Origin: Variovorax sp. Root318D1
GTDB lineage: Bacteria; Pseudomonadota; Gammaproteobacteria; Burkholderiales; Burkholderiaceae_C
NCBI RefSeq assembly: GCF_001424835.1
Contig: NZ_LMCQ01000012.1
Location: forward strand, 463,829 to 527,828
Direction: 5' to 3'
DNA length: 64,000 bases
This document shows, piece after piece, positions 8,384 to 17,423 of the stretch; positions within the stretch are counted from its first letter, which is position 1; every line of letters begins with the position of its first letter. The notes below the pieces were generated by a model. It ran no database searches. It was not told the DNA's origin and saw only the letters and a program-made list of their open reading frames with translations. A program made the translations under genes and the position numbers.

Positions 8384-9331
8384 TCAGGATTGTTCGGCAC
8401 GGGCTGCACGCGGCGAAACGGCCTGTGCGGGCTGCGGCTGCGAAAGGCGCTTGCCGAGCATGACCGTGCAGACCACGGCAATGGCAAAGCCCAGGGTAAC
8501 CACATCGAGCGGCTCGCCCAGCAGCGGAATGGAGGCAAGTATCGAGAGAAAGGGCTGCAGCAGCTGGGTCTGGCTCACGCGCAGTGCGCCGCCCATTGCA
8601 AGGCCGCGGTACCAGGCAAAGAAGCCGATCCACATCGAGAACACGCCGACGTAGACGAAACCCAGCCAGGCCGACGTGGCGATGGGTTCCTCCGGCCACA
8701 GGGCCAGCGTGGCCGGCAAGGTGACGGGCAGCGCCATGACGCAGACCCAGCAGATCACGCGCTCGGCGCCGAGCGACGGCGTGACCTGCGCGCCGTAGAT
8801 GTAGCCGAACGAAGCCGCGACCACCGCGCCGACCAAAAGCAGGTCGGCCCATTCGAAACCGAAGCCGTGGCCCTGCTGGCTGGCGCGCAGCAGCGAAAAC
8901 AGCACGACGAGCATGCTGCCCGCCACGGCGCAAAGCCAGAAGCCGAGCCGCGCCCGCTGGTGCAGCACCAGGGCCGCGACTGCCGCTGTGACGAGCGGCA
9001 GCAGCGCGGTGACCACGGCCGCATGGCTGGCCGTGACCACGCGCAATGCGTAGGCCAGCAGCAGCGGGTAGCCGATCACGTTGCCGAGCACCGCCATGCC
9101 CAGGGGCTTCCACTGGTGCGGCGCGGGCCGCGGCGAGCGCGTGGCGAGCAGGAAGACCGTCGAGAGAATGCCCGCCAAGGCGGCGCGCCCGAGCGTGACG
9201 AACCACGGAGAGAGTTGCGGTGCGCCCTGCGTGCCGGTGGCCAGCCTCGTCATCGGCAAGGTGACGGCGAACAGCGCCACCCCAATCACGCCGAGCCACA
9301 TGCCCAGGGTCTCGTCCTTGATGCGGCTCAT
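8384..9331 (-). CDS. DMT superfamily (EamA) transporter
   Basis: A 315-residue inner-membrane protein with ten hydrophobic segments arranged as two EamA repeats, beginning MSRIKDETLGMWLGVIGVALF. The start at 9331 overlaps the upstream LysE gene stop by 4 bp, which supports it over a longer frame starting at 9565. EamA proteins export amino acids and other metabolites (RhtA, YdcZ and PecM types). It is the fourth exporter gene encoded in this run. The substrate is unknown. Confidence 0.9.
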   Translation of the reverse strand: MSRIKDETLGMWLGVIGVALFAVTLPMTRLATGTQGAPQLSPWFVTLGRAALAGILSTVFLLATRSPRPAPHQWKPLGMAVLGNVIGYPLLLAYALRVVTASHAAVVTALLPLVTAAVAALVLHQRARLGFWLCAVAGSMLVVLFSLLRASQQGHGFGFEWADLLLVGAVVAASFGYIYGAQVTPSLGAERVICWVCVMALPVTLPATLALWPEEPIATSAWLGFVYVGVFSMWIGFFAWYRGLAMGGALRVSQTQLLQPFLSILASIPLLGEPLDVVTLGFAIAVVCTVMLGKRLSQPQPAQAVSPRAARAEQS

Positions 9332-9927
9332 ACGCCCAACATCCACCACGCCGTGAGCACCAGCACCAGGCCCATCGCACGGTTGAACCACAGCAGGCGC
9401 TTGCCCTTGGACAGCCAGTCGCGCAGCAGCGCACCCGCCAAGGCGTAGGCGAAATTGCTGGCGAAGGCATAGACCAGCATCACCGGCGCGACGATGGCGA
9501 AGCGGCCGAGCGCGTCGGGCTGCCCCGCGATCCAGCCGGCCACCAGCGTGAGCGCGAGCAGCCATGCCTTGATATTGACGAACTGAAGCATCACGCCCTG
9601 GCCGAAGCCGATGTTCAGGCTGGCGCTGTCAGCACGCCCGAGCGTGCCGCTGCCGCTGAGCTTGTACGCCAGCCACAGCAGGTAGCCCACGCCCAGCGCC
9701 TTGATGCCCAGGCGAAGCGGAGGCACCGCCACCACCAGCGCGCCGATGCCGGCCGCGCAAAGAACCAGCAGCAGTGTCCAGCCGACCGGCACCGCCACCA
9801 CGAAGCGCATCGCGCGCGGCAGCCCCCCGTTGGCCGCCAGAGCAGTGGAAAGCGTGGTGTTGGGGCCGGGCGAGAAGCTCATCGCCGTGGCCAGCACCAG
9901 CAGCGCGGTGAATTCTTGCCAGTTCAT
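9328..9927 (-). CDS. LysE family translocator (first gene of operon)
   Basis: A 199-residue exporter starting MNWQEFTALLVLATAMSFSP at 9927; an in-frame ATG at 9954 lies in the likely promoter. The LysE signature FSPGPNTTLSTALAANGG (about residues 17-34) is the form usual in the YggA/RhtB relatives. It is the promoter-proximal gene of the ten-gene minus-strand run and is divergent from the MocR regulator gene, 102 bp away. This is the commonest place for the direct target of a MocR regulator. Confidence 0.9.
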   Translation of the reverse strand: MNWQEFTALLVLATAMSFSPGPNTTLSTALAANGGLPRAMRFVVAVPVGWTLLLVLCAAGIGALVVAVPPLRLGIKALGVGYLLWLAYKLSGSGTLGRADSASLNIGFGQGVMLQFVNIKAWLLALTLVAGWIAGQPDALGRFAIVAPVMLVYAFASNFAYALAGALLRDWLSKGKRLLWFNRAMGLVLVLTAWWMLGV

Positions 9928-9949
9928 TGCATACACTCTAAACTTTGCG

Positions 9950-10000
9950 ACCATTACAGTTCCAATACAGTTGATCGAACATATTCCAAAGCTGTATTGG
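9950..10000. promoter_or_regulatory. Candidate MocR operator between lysE-type gene and mocR
   Basis: The 102-bp divergent gap holds CCATTACAGT (9951-9960) followed one base later by the near-identical direct repeat CCAATACAGT (9962-9971). The inverted copy CTGTATTGG lies at 9992-10000. One direct plus one inverted repeat of a 9-10 bp unit is the arrangement known for MocR/PdxR regulators. The repeats are seen in the sequence; their use by the adjacent regulator is inference. Confidence 0.65.
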
Positions 10001-10029
10001 TCTGCCTTTCGACACAGAAGCCCAACCCG

Positions 10030-11445
10030 ATGCTGACACGAACCTCAACGCAGTCGCTCACCGGGCAATTGGCCGACCGGCTGGCCGAGCGCATCCGCAC
10101 CCGCCTCCTGCCGCCGGGCGCGCGCCTGCCCTCGGTGCGCGAATGTGCGCGCCAGCAGGGCGTGAGTCCCTACACGGTGGTGGCGGCCTACGACCAATTG
10201 CTGGCCCAGGGCCTGGTGGAGGCGCGCCGGCAGCGCGGGTTCTACGTGCGCGATTCGGCGCCGGCGCAGGAGGGGCGTCCGCCCAACGCGGCGCCCATGG
10301 TCGCGCAGATGATGGCCTCGCGCGTGCCGGCCGATGCCAGTTCGCTCATCCGCAGCATGTTTCACCGGCCAAGCGACAAGCCCCAGCCCGGCATGGGCGT
10401 GTTTCCGCCTGAATGGATGTCGTCGACCTTCATGCCGACGGCGGTGCGCCGCGTGACCAGTACAGCCGCGCTGCAGGAGCTGTCGCTCCAGTACGGGGAG
10501 CCCGCCGGCGACGCCGCGCTGCGCCGCAGCCTGTCGAACAAGCTCATGGGCATCAACGTGCCCGCCGCGCCCGACCAGATCGTGACGACCGTGGGCGCCA
10601 CGCATGCGCTGGACATCGTGAGCCGCACGCTGCTGCGCGCGGGCGATCCGGTGATGGTCGAGGAGCCCGGCTGGGCGCTGGAGTTCGCTCGGCTGGAGGC
10701 GCTGGGCATGCGCATCCTGCCGGTGCCGCGCCGCGCCGACGGACCCGACCTGGAGGTGATGGCGCAGTACTGCGCGCTGCACCAGCCCAAGCTCTTCGTG
10801 AGCGTGAGCGTGCTGCACAACCCGACCGGCTACAGCCTCACGCCGGGCAGTGCGCACCGCGTGCTCAAGCTGGCCAACGCGCATGACTTCCACATCGTCG
10901 AGGACGACACCTACAGCCACCTGGCGCCCGAGCACGCCACCCGGCTCAGCGCGCTTGACGGCCTGCAGCGCACCATCTACGTCAGCGGTTTTGCCAAGAT
11001 ACTGGCGCCCAACTGGCGCATCGGTTTCCTGGCTGCCTCGCCCGAACTGAAAGAGCGGCTGCTCGAAACCAAGCTGCTGGCCACGCTCACCACGCCCGCG
11101 TTGTTCGAGCGGGCCCTTTCATGGTGTATCGACCAGGGTCAGCTGCGGCGGCATGCCGACCGCATACGCATCCGGCTCGACGGCGCGCGCGGCCGTGCCG
11201 TGAAACTCGCCATGTCGCACGGCTGTTCCTTCGCATCGGAACCGGCGGGCCTCTTCGGCTGGGTCGACACCGGCGTGGACACGGATGCGCTCACGCAGCG
11301 CATGCTCGACCAGGGCTACCTGCTGGCGCCAGGCTCGCTGTTCCATGCGCGGCGGCCGCCGAGCACGATGATGCGGATCAATTTCGCGACCTCGCAGGAC
11401 GCGGCATTCTGGAAAGTATTCAGCAAGGTCCGCGCGGAGCTTTGA
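10030..11445 (+). CDS. MocR-type transcriptional regulator (GntR HTH plus aminotransferase domain)
   Basis: A 471-residue PLP-binding regulator. Residues 1-75 form a GntR winged helix (LPPGARLPSVRECARQQGVS, then GLVEARRQRGFYV). Residues from about 110 form a class I aminotransferase domain with the PLP lysine in SGFAKILAPNWRIGF. MocR proteins sense PLP or an amino-acid adduct and usually control a divergent gene. Here that would be the LysE-type gene starting at 9927 and the nine genes behind it. I start at 10030 (MLTRTSTQSL) because the helix-turn-helix begins directly after it. The upstream in-frame extension runs through the operator region. Confidence 0.92.
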   Translation: MLTRTSTQSLTGQLADRLAERIRTRLLPPGARLPSVRECARQQGVSPYTVVAAYDQLLAQGLVEARRQRGFYVRDSAPAQEGRPPNAAPMVAQMMASRVPADASSLIRSMFHRPSDKPQPGMGVFPPEWMSSTFMPTAVRRVTSTAALQELSLQYGEPAGDAALRRSLSNKLMGINVPAAPDQIVTTVGATHALDIVSRTLLRAGDPVMVEEPGWALEFARLEALGMRILPVPRRADGPDLEVMAQYCALHQPKLFVSVSVLHNPTGYSLTPGSAHRVLKLANAHDFHIVEDDTYSHLAPEHATRLSALDGLQRTIYVSGFAKILAPNWRIGFLAASPELKERLLETKLLATLTTPALFERALSWCIDQGQLRRHADRIRIRLDGARGRAVKLAMSHGCSFASEPAGLFGWVDTGVDTDALTQRMLDQGYLLAPGSLFHARRPPSTMMRINFATSQDAAFWKVFSKVRAEL

Positions 11446-11545
11446 CGGTTTTTGCCCTTGCGCGACGTGGGCGTTCGTGGGTCGAAAAGAGGGGTGCCTT
11501 GGAGTAAGCTGGCATCACAAGAAAACCCAACCCGGAGACCACCGC

Positions 11546-12283
11546 ATGAGCAACGCCAGCCAACCCTTCGACTTCAGTCAATTCGTCCCTGGATTCGATT
11601 TTCTGAAGAACCTAGCCGGCGGTGCAGCCGGTGGTTCGGGTGGCGGCGCAGCGCCGGGGTTGCCCGGGCTTGCAAGCTGGGTGGCGCCCACGCTGAGCGT
11701 GGAAGAGGTCGACAAGCGCATCCAGGAGCTCAAAACGGTGCAGTACTGGCTCGAACAGAACGGCCATGCGCTCAAGGCCACCATCCAGGCGCTCGAAGTG
11801 CAAAAGATGACACTTTCGACCTTGCGCGGCATGAACGTGCGGATGGAAGATATCGCCAACGCGTTCACCAAGCAGGCGGCCGCCGTGGCGCCAGCTGCTG
11901 CTGCGCCCGTCGAGCCCGAGCCGGAAGCCGAGCCGGAGGAAGAAGCACCGGCAGAAGCAGCGGCGCCCGCCAGGAAGGCGCGCAGCAAGCCGGCGTCGTC
12001 CAATGCAGCTTCGACCGGCAACGGGGGTGTGGTGGATCCGATGCAATGGTGGGGCTCGTTGACCGAGCAGTTTCAGCAGATTGCCAGCTCGGCGCTGCAA
12101 GATGCAGCCCAGCTCAAGGTGCCGGCCATGGCCCAGCCCGTGGCCGATGCGGTAGACAAGGCAATGGGCAAGCCGGCGGCCTCCGCGGCTTCCAAGCCTG
12201 CGGCCAAGAAGGCGGCAGCGACGCCCGCCGCGAAGAAGAAGGCGCCCGGCGCCGCGCGAAAGCGAGCGGCCAGTCGGCGCTGA
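11546..12283 (+). CDS. phaM: PhaM family polyhydroxyalkanoate granule multifunctional regulator
   Basis: A 245-residue protein beginning MSNASQPFDFSQFVPGFDFL. The conserved core with SVEEVDKRIQELKTVQYWLEQN lies at about residues 50-72. A Pro/Glu/Ala-rich linker follows, then a Lys/Ala-rich tail ending AARKRAASRR that resembles histone-like tails. In Ralstonia, PhaM activates PHA synthase, sits on PHB granules and binds DNA through such a tail, so granules segregate with the nucleoid. The N-terminal core supports the family; the tail length is variable in the family. The start ATG follows a GGAG element. No pha genes are adjacent. Confidence 0.85.
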   Translation: MSNASQPFDFSQFVPGFDFLKNLAGGAAGGSGGGAAPGLPGLASWVAPTLSVEEVDKRIQELKTVQYWLEQNGHALKATIQALEVQKMTLSTLRGMNVRMEDIANAFTKQAAAVAPAAAAPVEPEPEAEPEEEAPAEAAAPARKARSKPASSNAASTGNGGVVDPMQWWGSLTEQFQQIASSALQDAAQLKVPAMAQPVADAVDKAMGKPAASAASKPAAKKAAATPAAKKKAPGAARKRAASRR

Positions 12284-12335
12284 CGCCATACACACGAACG
12301 CATTTTTGTTTGAAGAGAACGGGTTGGCACGCATC

Positions 12336-13616
12336 ATGAAGCTGTTTCCTTCCGGCCATGCCACCCATCCGCAATGGCGCATGGCGGCCGGCCTCGTGCT
12401 GGCGCAGTTGCGGGCGCAGATGGCGCTGCCCGACTACGCGTCGTCGCCGACGCTGGGGTTGCTCTACATCACCGACCACTACGCGTCGGACGCGCAAGAC
12501 ATCCTCGACCACCTGGGTGCCGAACTCCCCGAGGTCACCGACTGGTCGGGCACGGTCGGCATCGGCGTGTCGGCCAACAATGCCGAATATTTCGACGAGC
12601 CCGGCCTCTGCCTGATGCTCTGCGCGCTGCCGAGCGACCAATACCGCGTGTTCTCCGGCGTCGCGCCGCTGGGTAATTCGGAGATGAGCGGTTTCGAGGC
12701 CCACACGGCGCTGGTGCATGCGGACCCCGCGACCCCCGACCTGACCGAGCTGATCGGCGAAATGGCCGGCCGCACCGACACCGGCTACCTGTTCGGCGGA
12801 CTGTCGTCGGGCCGCGCGGGCGCGCTGCAGTTCGCGGTGGGCGGCAACGGCAACATCCGCGGACATGGCGCGGCGGGCGGCGTGTTCTCGGGTGGCTTGT
12901 CGGGCGTGGTGTTCGGCGAGGGCGTGCGACTTGTGTCGCGCGTCACCCAAGGCTGCCAGCCGCTGCGTTCGGGCGGCGGGCGCGAACGCGAGATCACCGA
13001 GGCCGACGGCAATCTGCTGTTGAAGCTCGACGGCGAACCGGCACTCGACGTGCTGCTGGCCGACCTGCAGGTGTCGCTGGAGCGGCCGCAGGAAGCCATT
13101 GACGCCGTGCGCGCCACGCTCGTGGGCCTTGCCGATGCGGGCAGCGACGGCATCCGCCGCACTGGCGACCTGGGCGCCGACGTGCTGGTGCGCCACATCA
13201 TTGGCCTGGACCCCACGCGCCGCGGCATCGCCATTGCCGATGTGGCCGAGGCTGGCATGCGCCTGACCTTCTGCCGCCGCAATGCGCAGGCCGCGCGCGC
13301 CGACCTGATGCGCATCTGCGCGGAAATCCGCGAAGAGCTGGAACCCGAGGAACAGACGCTGGCCACCGCGCGCGCCGTGGCGGCCGGAGAGGCCGAAGCC
13401 GCGCCGCATCCGGCGCGCCGCATCGCGGGTGCCGTTTATGTCAGCTGCTCGGGCCGCGGCGGGCCGCACTTCGGCGCGCCCGGCGCTGAACTGCAGATCG
13501 TGCGGCACGCCCTGGGCGACGTGCCCTTGGTCGGCTTCTTTGCCGCGGGCGAGATCGCCCGGCACCACCTGTATGGGTATACGGGGGTGCTGACGGTGTT
13601 CACCGGCAAGGACTGA
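12336..13616 (+). CDS. FIST domain signal transduction protein
   Basis: A 426-residue cytosolic protein with FIST N and FIST C domains, beginning MKLFPSGHATHPQWRMAAG. The TGYLFGGLSSGRAGALQF segment (about residues 149-165) and the C-terminal PLVGFFAAGEIARHHLYGYTG motif are the family's best-conserved blocks. FIST domains are small-ligand sensors, probably for amino acids, and this stand-alone form has no kinase or cyclase output domain. An in-frame TTG at 12306 would add ten residues; the ATG is preferred. It is 52 bp downstream of phaM and may be cotranscribed. Confidence 0.85.
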   Translation: MKLFPSGHATHPQWRMAAGLVLAQLRAQMALPDYASSPTLGLLYITDHYASDAQDILDHLGAELPEVTDWSGTVGIGVSANNAEYFDEPGLCLMLCALPSDQYRVFSGVAPLGNSEMSGFEAHTALVHADPATPDLTELIGEMAGRTDTGYLFGGLSSGRAGALQFAVGGNGNIRGHGAAGGVFSGGLSGVVFGEGVRLVSRVTQGCQPLRSGGGREREITEADGNLLLKLDGEPALDVLLADLQVSLERPQEAIDAVRATLVGLADAGSDGIRRTGDLGADVLVRHIIGLDPTRRGIAIADVAEAGMRLTFCRRNAQAARADLMRICAEIREELEPEEQTLATARAVAAGEAEAAPHPARRIAGAVYVSCSGRGGPHFGAPGAELQIVRHALGDVPLVGFFAAGEIARHHLYGYTGVLTVFTGKD

Positions 13617-13643
13617 GCTCAGCAACCGCCGACGGGCGCAAGC

Positions 13644-14954
13644 TCAGGCCGGCTGCAGCACGCGCGCGGCGGGCGCAGGCATGCCGGTGAACGCGAAATC
13701 CACCTCCGGCGCAAGCCCGCTCACAATGCGCGCGATCGACTTGCCCGAGCCGCAGGCATGCGTCCAGCCCAGCGTGCCGTGGCCGGTGTTCAGATACAGG
13801 TTCGGCAGCTTCGTCTTGCCAATCAGCGGCACGTTGCTTGGCGTCGCAGGACGCAGGCCGGTCCAGAACTGCGCCTGCGCGGTGTCGCCGGCGCCGGGGA
13901 AGAGCTCTTCGACGCGCCGCACGATGGCCTCGCAGCGCACGCGGTTCAGGTCGCGGTCGTAGCCGTTGAGTTCGGCCGTGCCGGCGATGCGCAGGCGGTC
14001 GCTCCCTTCGCCCCCCGGCGAGGTGTATCGCGAGAACACGAGCTTGTATTCGTCATCGGTCAGCGAGACCTGGTGCGCCTTCGAGGCGTCCTTGACCGGC
14101 AAGGTCACCGAATACCCCTTGGCCGGATAGATCGGCAGGCGGAGGCCCAGCGGCGCGGCAACGATCGGGCTCAGCGAGCCCATCGCCAGCACGAAGGCGT
14201 CGCCCCGGATGCGCTGGAAGCGGCCTTCGTTGTCGGTGGCTTCGACATGGTCGATGCGGCCGCCCGCTTCGCGCAGCGCGGTGATGGTGTGACTCATGAG
14301 GAACTTCACGCCGGCCGCCCTCGCCAGCGCGACCAGCTCGCGCGCGAAGCGGTTCGCGTCGCCCGATTCGTCCTCGGCCGTATAGGTGGCACCGGCCAGT
14401 TGCGGCCGGATGTGAGCCAGCGCGGGCTCGATCTTCACCGCCTCGTCGGCCGAGATCACTTGGCGCTCGCAGCCCAGCGCGCGCATCTGCTCGGCCGGCG
14501 CGAGGGCGCCGTCGAACTCCTTTTGCGTCGTGTAGAAGTGCAGGATGCCCTGGGTGCGCTGGTCGTACTGGAGGCCGGTGTCGGCGCGCAGCTGCTGCAG
14601 CGTGTCGCGGCTGTAGGTGCCCAGGCGCACGATCTGTTCGATGTTGTGGCGCGTGCGCGCCGGGGTGCATTCACGCAAAAACTGCAGGCCCCAGAGCCAC
14701 TGGCGCATGTCGGCGCGAATGCGAAAGAGCAGCGGGGCGTCTTCCTTGCCCAGCCACTGCAGCACCTTGAGCGGTGCGCTCGGGTTGGCCCAGGGTTCGG
14801 CATGGCTCACGGAGATCTGCCCGCCATTGGCAAAGCTGGTTTCGGCCGCTGGCGTGGCCTGACGGTCGATCACGGTCACTTCGTGGCCGAGTTGCTGGAG
14901 GTAATAAGCCGAGGTCACGCCGAGCAAGCCGGCGCCAAGAACGATCACGCGCAT
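13644..14954 (-). CDS. dadA: D-amino acid dehydrogenase (DadA family FAD oxidoreductase)
   Basis: A 436-residue FAD protein of the DAO superfamily. Start MRVIVLGAGLLGVTSAYYLQ carries the FAD-binding GxGxxG (GAGLLG), and ATPAAETSFANGGQISVSHA follows, typical of DadA small subunits. The C-terminal block RPATPSNVPLIGKT and TGHGTLGWTHACGSG close the FAD domain. DadA oxidises D-amino acids to 2-oxo acids at the inner membrane and passes electrons to the respiratory chain. A tandem glycine riboswitch lies in the leader, so glycine may be the physiological signal or even a substrate. The frame extends upstream to 15023, but the extension lies in the riboswitch leader. Confidence 0.9.
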   Translation of the reverse strand: MRVIVLGAGLLGVTSAYYLQQLGHEVTVIDRQATPAAETSFANGGQISVSHAEPWANPSAPLKVLQWLGKEDAPLLFRIRADMRQWLWGLQFLRECTPARTRHNIEQIVRLGTYSRDTLQQLRADTGLQYDQRTQGILHFYTTQKEFDGALAPAEQMRALGCERQVISADEAVKIEPALAHIRPQLAGATYTAEDESGDANRFARELVALARAAGVKFLMSHTITALREAGGRIDHVEATDNEGRFQRIRGDAFVLAMGSLSPIVAAPLGLRLPIYPAKGYSVTLPVKDASKAHQVSLTDDEYKLVFSRYTSPGGEGSDRLRIAGTAELNGYDRDLNRVRCEAIVRRVEELFPGAGDTAQAQFWTGLRPATPSNVPLIGKTKLPNLYLNTGHGTLGWTHACGSGKSIARIVSGLAPEVDFAFTGMPAPAARVLQPA

Positions 14955-15047
14955 TTCAAGTACCTTTTGAGTGAGGCGCTTGAACGACGGACGTGGTGTG
15001 CTACCGAACTCAATAGCAAGCAACCGGACGACCGCCGTCCAAGTTGC

Positions 15048-15284
15048 CGCTCCCCCTGTCCTTGGTACCTGAGAGATTCACCCGCTGCGCCCGCAACGGG
15101 TTTGCTCCTTCGGTGCATCACGCAAAAGGCGATGGCTCTCCAGACGGCGTATCAGTTGATGCAGTACAGGCCCCTCTCGAAACTCTTTGAAAGAAGAACT
15201 TCAAGAATCGCGGAGCCGACCTGAGCGTTTATGGGAGTTTGCGCCTTCGGTGGAGTAGTAATAAGTTCTACTCGCTCTCCTGCA
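15048..15284 (-). ncRNA. Tandem glycine riboswitch upstream of dadA
   Basis: On the minus strand the promoter-proximal aptamer (about 15284 down to 15160) shows GGAGAGCGAG, then CTCCACCGAAGGCGCAAAC and CGCTCAGGT. The second aptamer (about 15147 down to 15048) shows TCTGGAGAGCC, then GCACCGAAGGAGCAAAC, then AATCTCTCAGGTACC and GGACAGGGGGAG. These are the conserved glycine aptamer elements in order. Aptamer 2 fits the consensus closely; aptamer 1 is weaker around its 3' half. The remaining 93 nt to the dadA start would hold the expression platform. The known glycine riboswitch usually controls gcvT or glycine transport genes. Confidence 0.9.
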
Positions 15285-15298
15285 GTAAAAGTATTGTA
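15272..15298 (-). promoter_or_regulatory. Possible -10 of the dadA/riboswitch promoter
   Basis: Just upstream of the first aptamer the minus strand reads TACAAT (15298-15293), preceded after 16 bp by a weak -35 TGAGCA. Transcription from here would include both aptamers. Only a pattern-level call. Confidence 0.35.
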
Positions 15299-15329
15299 GG
15301 GCTAAGCGCCGAGCTGCTCACCCTCGATC

Positions 15330-15355
15330 TTGACAATTCTGTCCGATGGGATAAT
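15330..15355 (+). promoter_or_regulatory. Putative sigma70 promoter of the rfb operon
   Basis: TTGACA at 15330-15335 is followed by TGGGATAAT ending at 15355, an extended -10. The 14-bp spacing is shorter than usual, so the extended -10 is the better part of the call. It lies 50 bp upstream of the rfbB start, in the gap shared with the dadA leader. Confidence 0.45.
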
Positions 15356-15405
15356 CGCCAGCAGACTCGCCATAGGGCGATTGTTCGACAACTTCGGGGG
15401 ACTCA

Positions 15406-16488
15406 ATGATTCTGGTAACCGGCGGCGCCGGCTTCATCGGCGCCAATTTCGTACTTGACTGGCTTGCGCAGAGCGACGAGCCGGTCTTGAATCTCGACAA
15501 ACTCACCTACGCCGGCAACCTCGAGACGCTCGCCTCGCTCAAAGGCAACACGAACCACATCTTCGTGCAGGGCGACATCGGCGATAGCGCACTGGTCGAC
15601 CGCCTTCTGGCTGAACACAAACCGCGCGCGATCGTGAACTTTGCCGCGGAATCGCACGTCGATCGTTCCATCCACGGCCCCGAAGATTTTGTGCAGACCA
15701 ACGTGCTTGGCACCTTCCGCCTGCTCGAGTCGGTGCGCGGCTACTGGAGCGCATTGCCAGCCGAACAGAAGTCCGCCTTCCGCTTCCTGCACGTGTCGAC
15801 CGACGAGGTCTACGGTTCGCTCTCCAAGACCGATCCGGCGTTCACTGAAGAGAACAAGTACGAGCCCAACAGCCCCTACTCGGCCAGCAAGGCTGCCAGC
15901 GACCACCTCGTGCGTGCATGGCACCACACCTATGGCCTGCCTGTGGTCACCACCAACTGCTCGAACAACTACGGGCCGTTCCACTTTCCTGAGAAGCTCA
16001 TCCCGCTGATGATCGTCAACGCACTGGCCGGCAAGCCGCTGCCCGTGTATGGCGACGGCATGCAGGTGCGCGACTGGCTCTACGTGAAGGACCACTGCAG
16101 CGCCATCCGCCGCGTGCTCGAGGGCGGCAAGCTCGGCGAGACCTACAACGTCGGCGGCTGGAACGAGAAGCCCAACATCGAGATCGTCAACACCGTGTGC
16201 GCCTTGCTCGACGAACTGCGCCCGCGCGCCGACGGCAAGCCTTACAAGGAGCAGATCAGCTACGTCACCGATCGGCCGGGCCACGACCGCCGCTACGCCA
16301 TCGACGCGCGCAAGCTCGAACGCGAACTCGGCTGGAAGCCCGCCGAAACCTTCGACAGCGGCATCCGCAAGACCGTCGAGTGGTACCTTGCCAACGCCGA
16401 ATGGGTGCGCAACGTGCAAAGCGGCGCGTACCGCGAATGGGTCGAGAAGCAATACGACGCCGCGCCCGCGGCCAAGGCCGCGGCATGA
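15406..16488 (+). CDS. rfbB: dTDP-glucose 4,6-dehydratase
   Basis: A 360-residue extended SDR, the normal length. [19 protein letters not shown] gives the NAD-binding GxxGxx[12 protein letters not shown] holds the catalytic Thr-Asp-Glu, and [14 protein letters not shown] holds the Tyr-x3-Lys. The enzyme converts dTDP-glucose to dTDP-4-keto-6-deoxyglucose in the cytoplasm, the second step to dTDP-L-rhamnose. It is the first gene of the rfbB-rfbD-rfbA-rfbC operon, and its stop overlaps the rfbD start (ATGA). The product feeds the polysaccharide locus that follows. Confidence 0.97.
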   Translation: MILVTGGAGFIGANFVLDWLAQSDEPVLNLDKLTYAGNLETLASLKGNTNHIFVQGDIGDSALVDRLLAEHKPRAIVNFAAESHVDRSIHGPEDFVQTNVLGTFRLLESVRGYWSALPAEQKSAFRFLHVSTDEVYGSLSKTDPAFTEENKYEPNSPYSASKAASDHLVRAWHHTYGLPVVTTNCSNNYGPFHFPEKLIPLMIVNALAGKPLPVYGDGMQVRDWLYVKDHCSAIRRVLEGGKLGETYNVGGWNEKPNIEIVNTVCALLDELRPRADGKPYKEQISYVTDRPGHDRRYAIDARKLERELGWKPAETFDSGIRKTVEWYLANAEWVRNVQSGAYREWVEKQYDAAPAAKAAA

Positions 16489-17375
16489 AGTTGCTGCTGC
16501 TGGGCAAGGGCGGACAGGTCGGCTGGGAGCTGCAGCGCAGCCTCGCACCCCTGGGCGAACTGGTGGCGCTCGATTTCGACAGCACCGACTTTCACGCCGA
16601 CTTCAGCCGCCCCGAGCAACTGGCCGAGACCGTGTTGAAGGTGCGTCCCGACGTCATCGTCAACGCCGCAGCGCACACCGCTGTCGACAAGGCCGAGAGC
16701 GAGGCCGAGTTTGCGCGCAAGCTCAACGCGACCTCGCCCGGCGTGGTGGCCGAGGCCGCGCAGCAGATCGGCGCGCTCATGGTGCACTACTCCACCGACT
16801 ATGTGTTCGACGGCAGCGGCAGCAAGCCCTGGAAAGAAGACGACGCCACCGGCCCCCTCAGCGTGTACGGCCGTACCAAGCTCGAAGGCGAACAACTGGT
16901 GGCCAAGCACTGCGCCAAACACCTGATCTTTCGCACCAGCTGGGTGTATGCCGCGCGCGGCGGCAACTTTGCCAAGACCATGCTTCGCATCGCAAAGGAG
17001 CGCGACCGCTTGACCGTCATCGACGACCAGTTCGGCGCGCCCACTGGAGCCGAATTGCTGGCCGACGTCACGGCACACGCCATCCGCGCCACCTTGCAAG
17101 ACCCGGCCAAGGCCGGGCTCTATCACGCAGTGGCTGGCGGCGAGACCACCTGGTGCGGCTATGCACGCTTCGTGCTCGAACAGGCGCAGCTGGCCGGCGC
17201 CCAACTGAAGGCCGGCCCCGCTGAAGTCGATGCCGTGCCCACCAGCGCCTTTCCCACCCCTGCAACCCGCCCCGCCAACTCGCGCCTCGACACCCGCAAG
17301 CTGCAATCCACCTTCGGCTTGGTGCTGCCCCCTTGGCAGCAGGGCGTGGCCCGCATGCTGCGCGAAACCCTCTAA
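16485..17375 (+). CDS. rfbD: dTDP-4-dehydrorhamnose reductase
   Basis: A 296-residue reductase starting [20 protein letters not shown] at 16485, with the ATG overlapping the rfbB stop. A longer in-frame reading upstream is only a shadow of rfbB. Motifs are [28 protein letters not shown] and [13 protein letters not shown], the last holding the Tyr-x3-Lys. It makes dTDP-L-rhamnose with NADPH, the last step of the pathway. The length and motifs match RfbD/RmlD. A 48-bp gap follows before rfbA. Confidence 0.96.
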   Translation: MKLLLLGKGGQVGWELQRSLAPLGELVALDFDSTDFHADFSRPEQLAETVLKVRPDVIVNAAAHTAVDKAESEAEFARKLNATSPGVVAEAAQQIGALMVHYSTDYVFDGSGSKPWKEDDATGPLSVYGRTKLEGEQLVAKHCAKHLIFRTSWVYAARGGNFAKTMLRIAKERDRLTVIDDQFGAPTGAELLADVTAHAIRATLQDPAKAGLYHAVAGGETTWCGYARFVLEQAQLAGAQLKAGPAEVDAVPTSAFPTPATRPANSRLDTRKLQSTFGLVLPPWQQGVARMLRETL

Positions 17376-17423
17376 TTACGCCGAGCGCGGCAAAGCAAAG
17401 AAAGCAAGGAGAGAAATAAAACA

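Noticed and set aside
8343..9470. Long in-frame extension of the aminotransferase gene to 776 residues
   Set aside because: The extension overlaps the EamA gene and lacks family sequence; the MNWKLAARAAK start is natural.
12114..13625. A 503-residue minus-strand open frame
   Set aside because: Antisense to the FIST gene, which has clear domain motifs on the plus strand.
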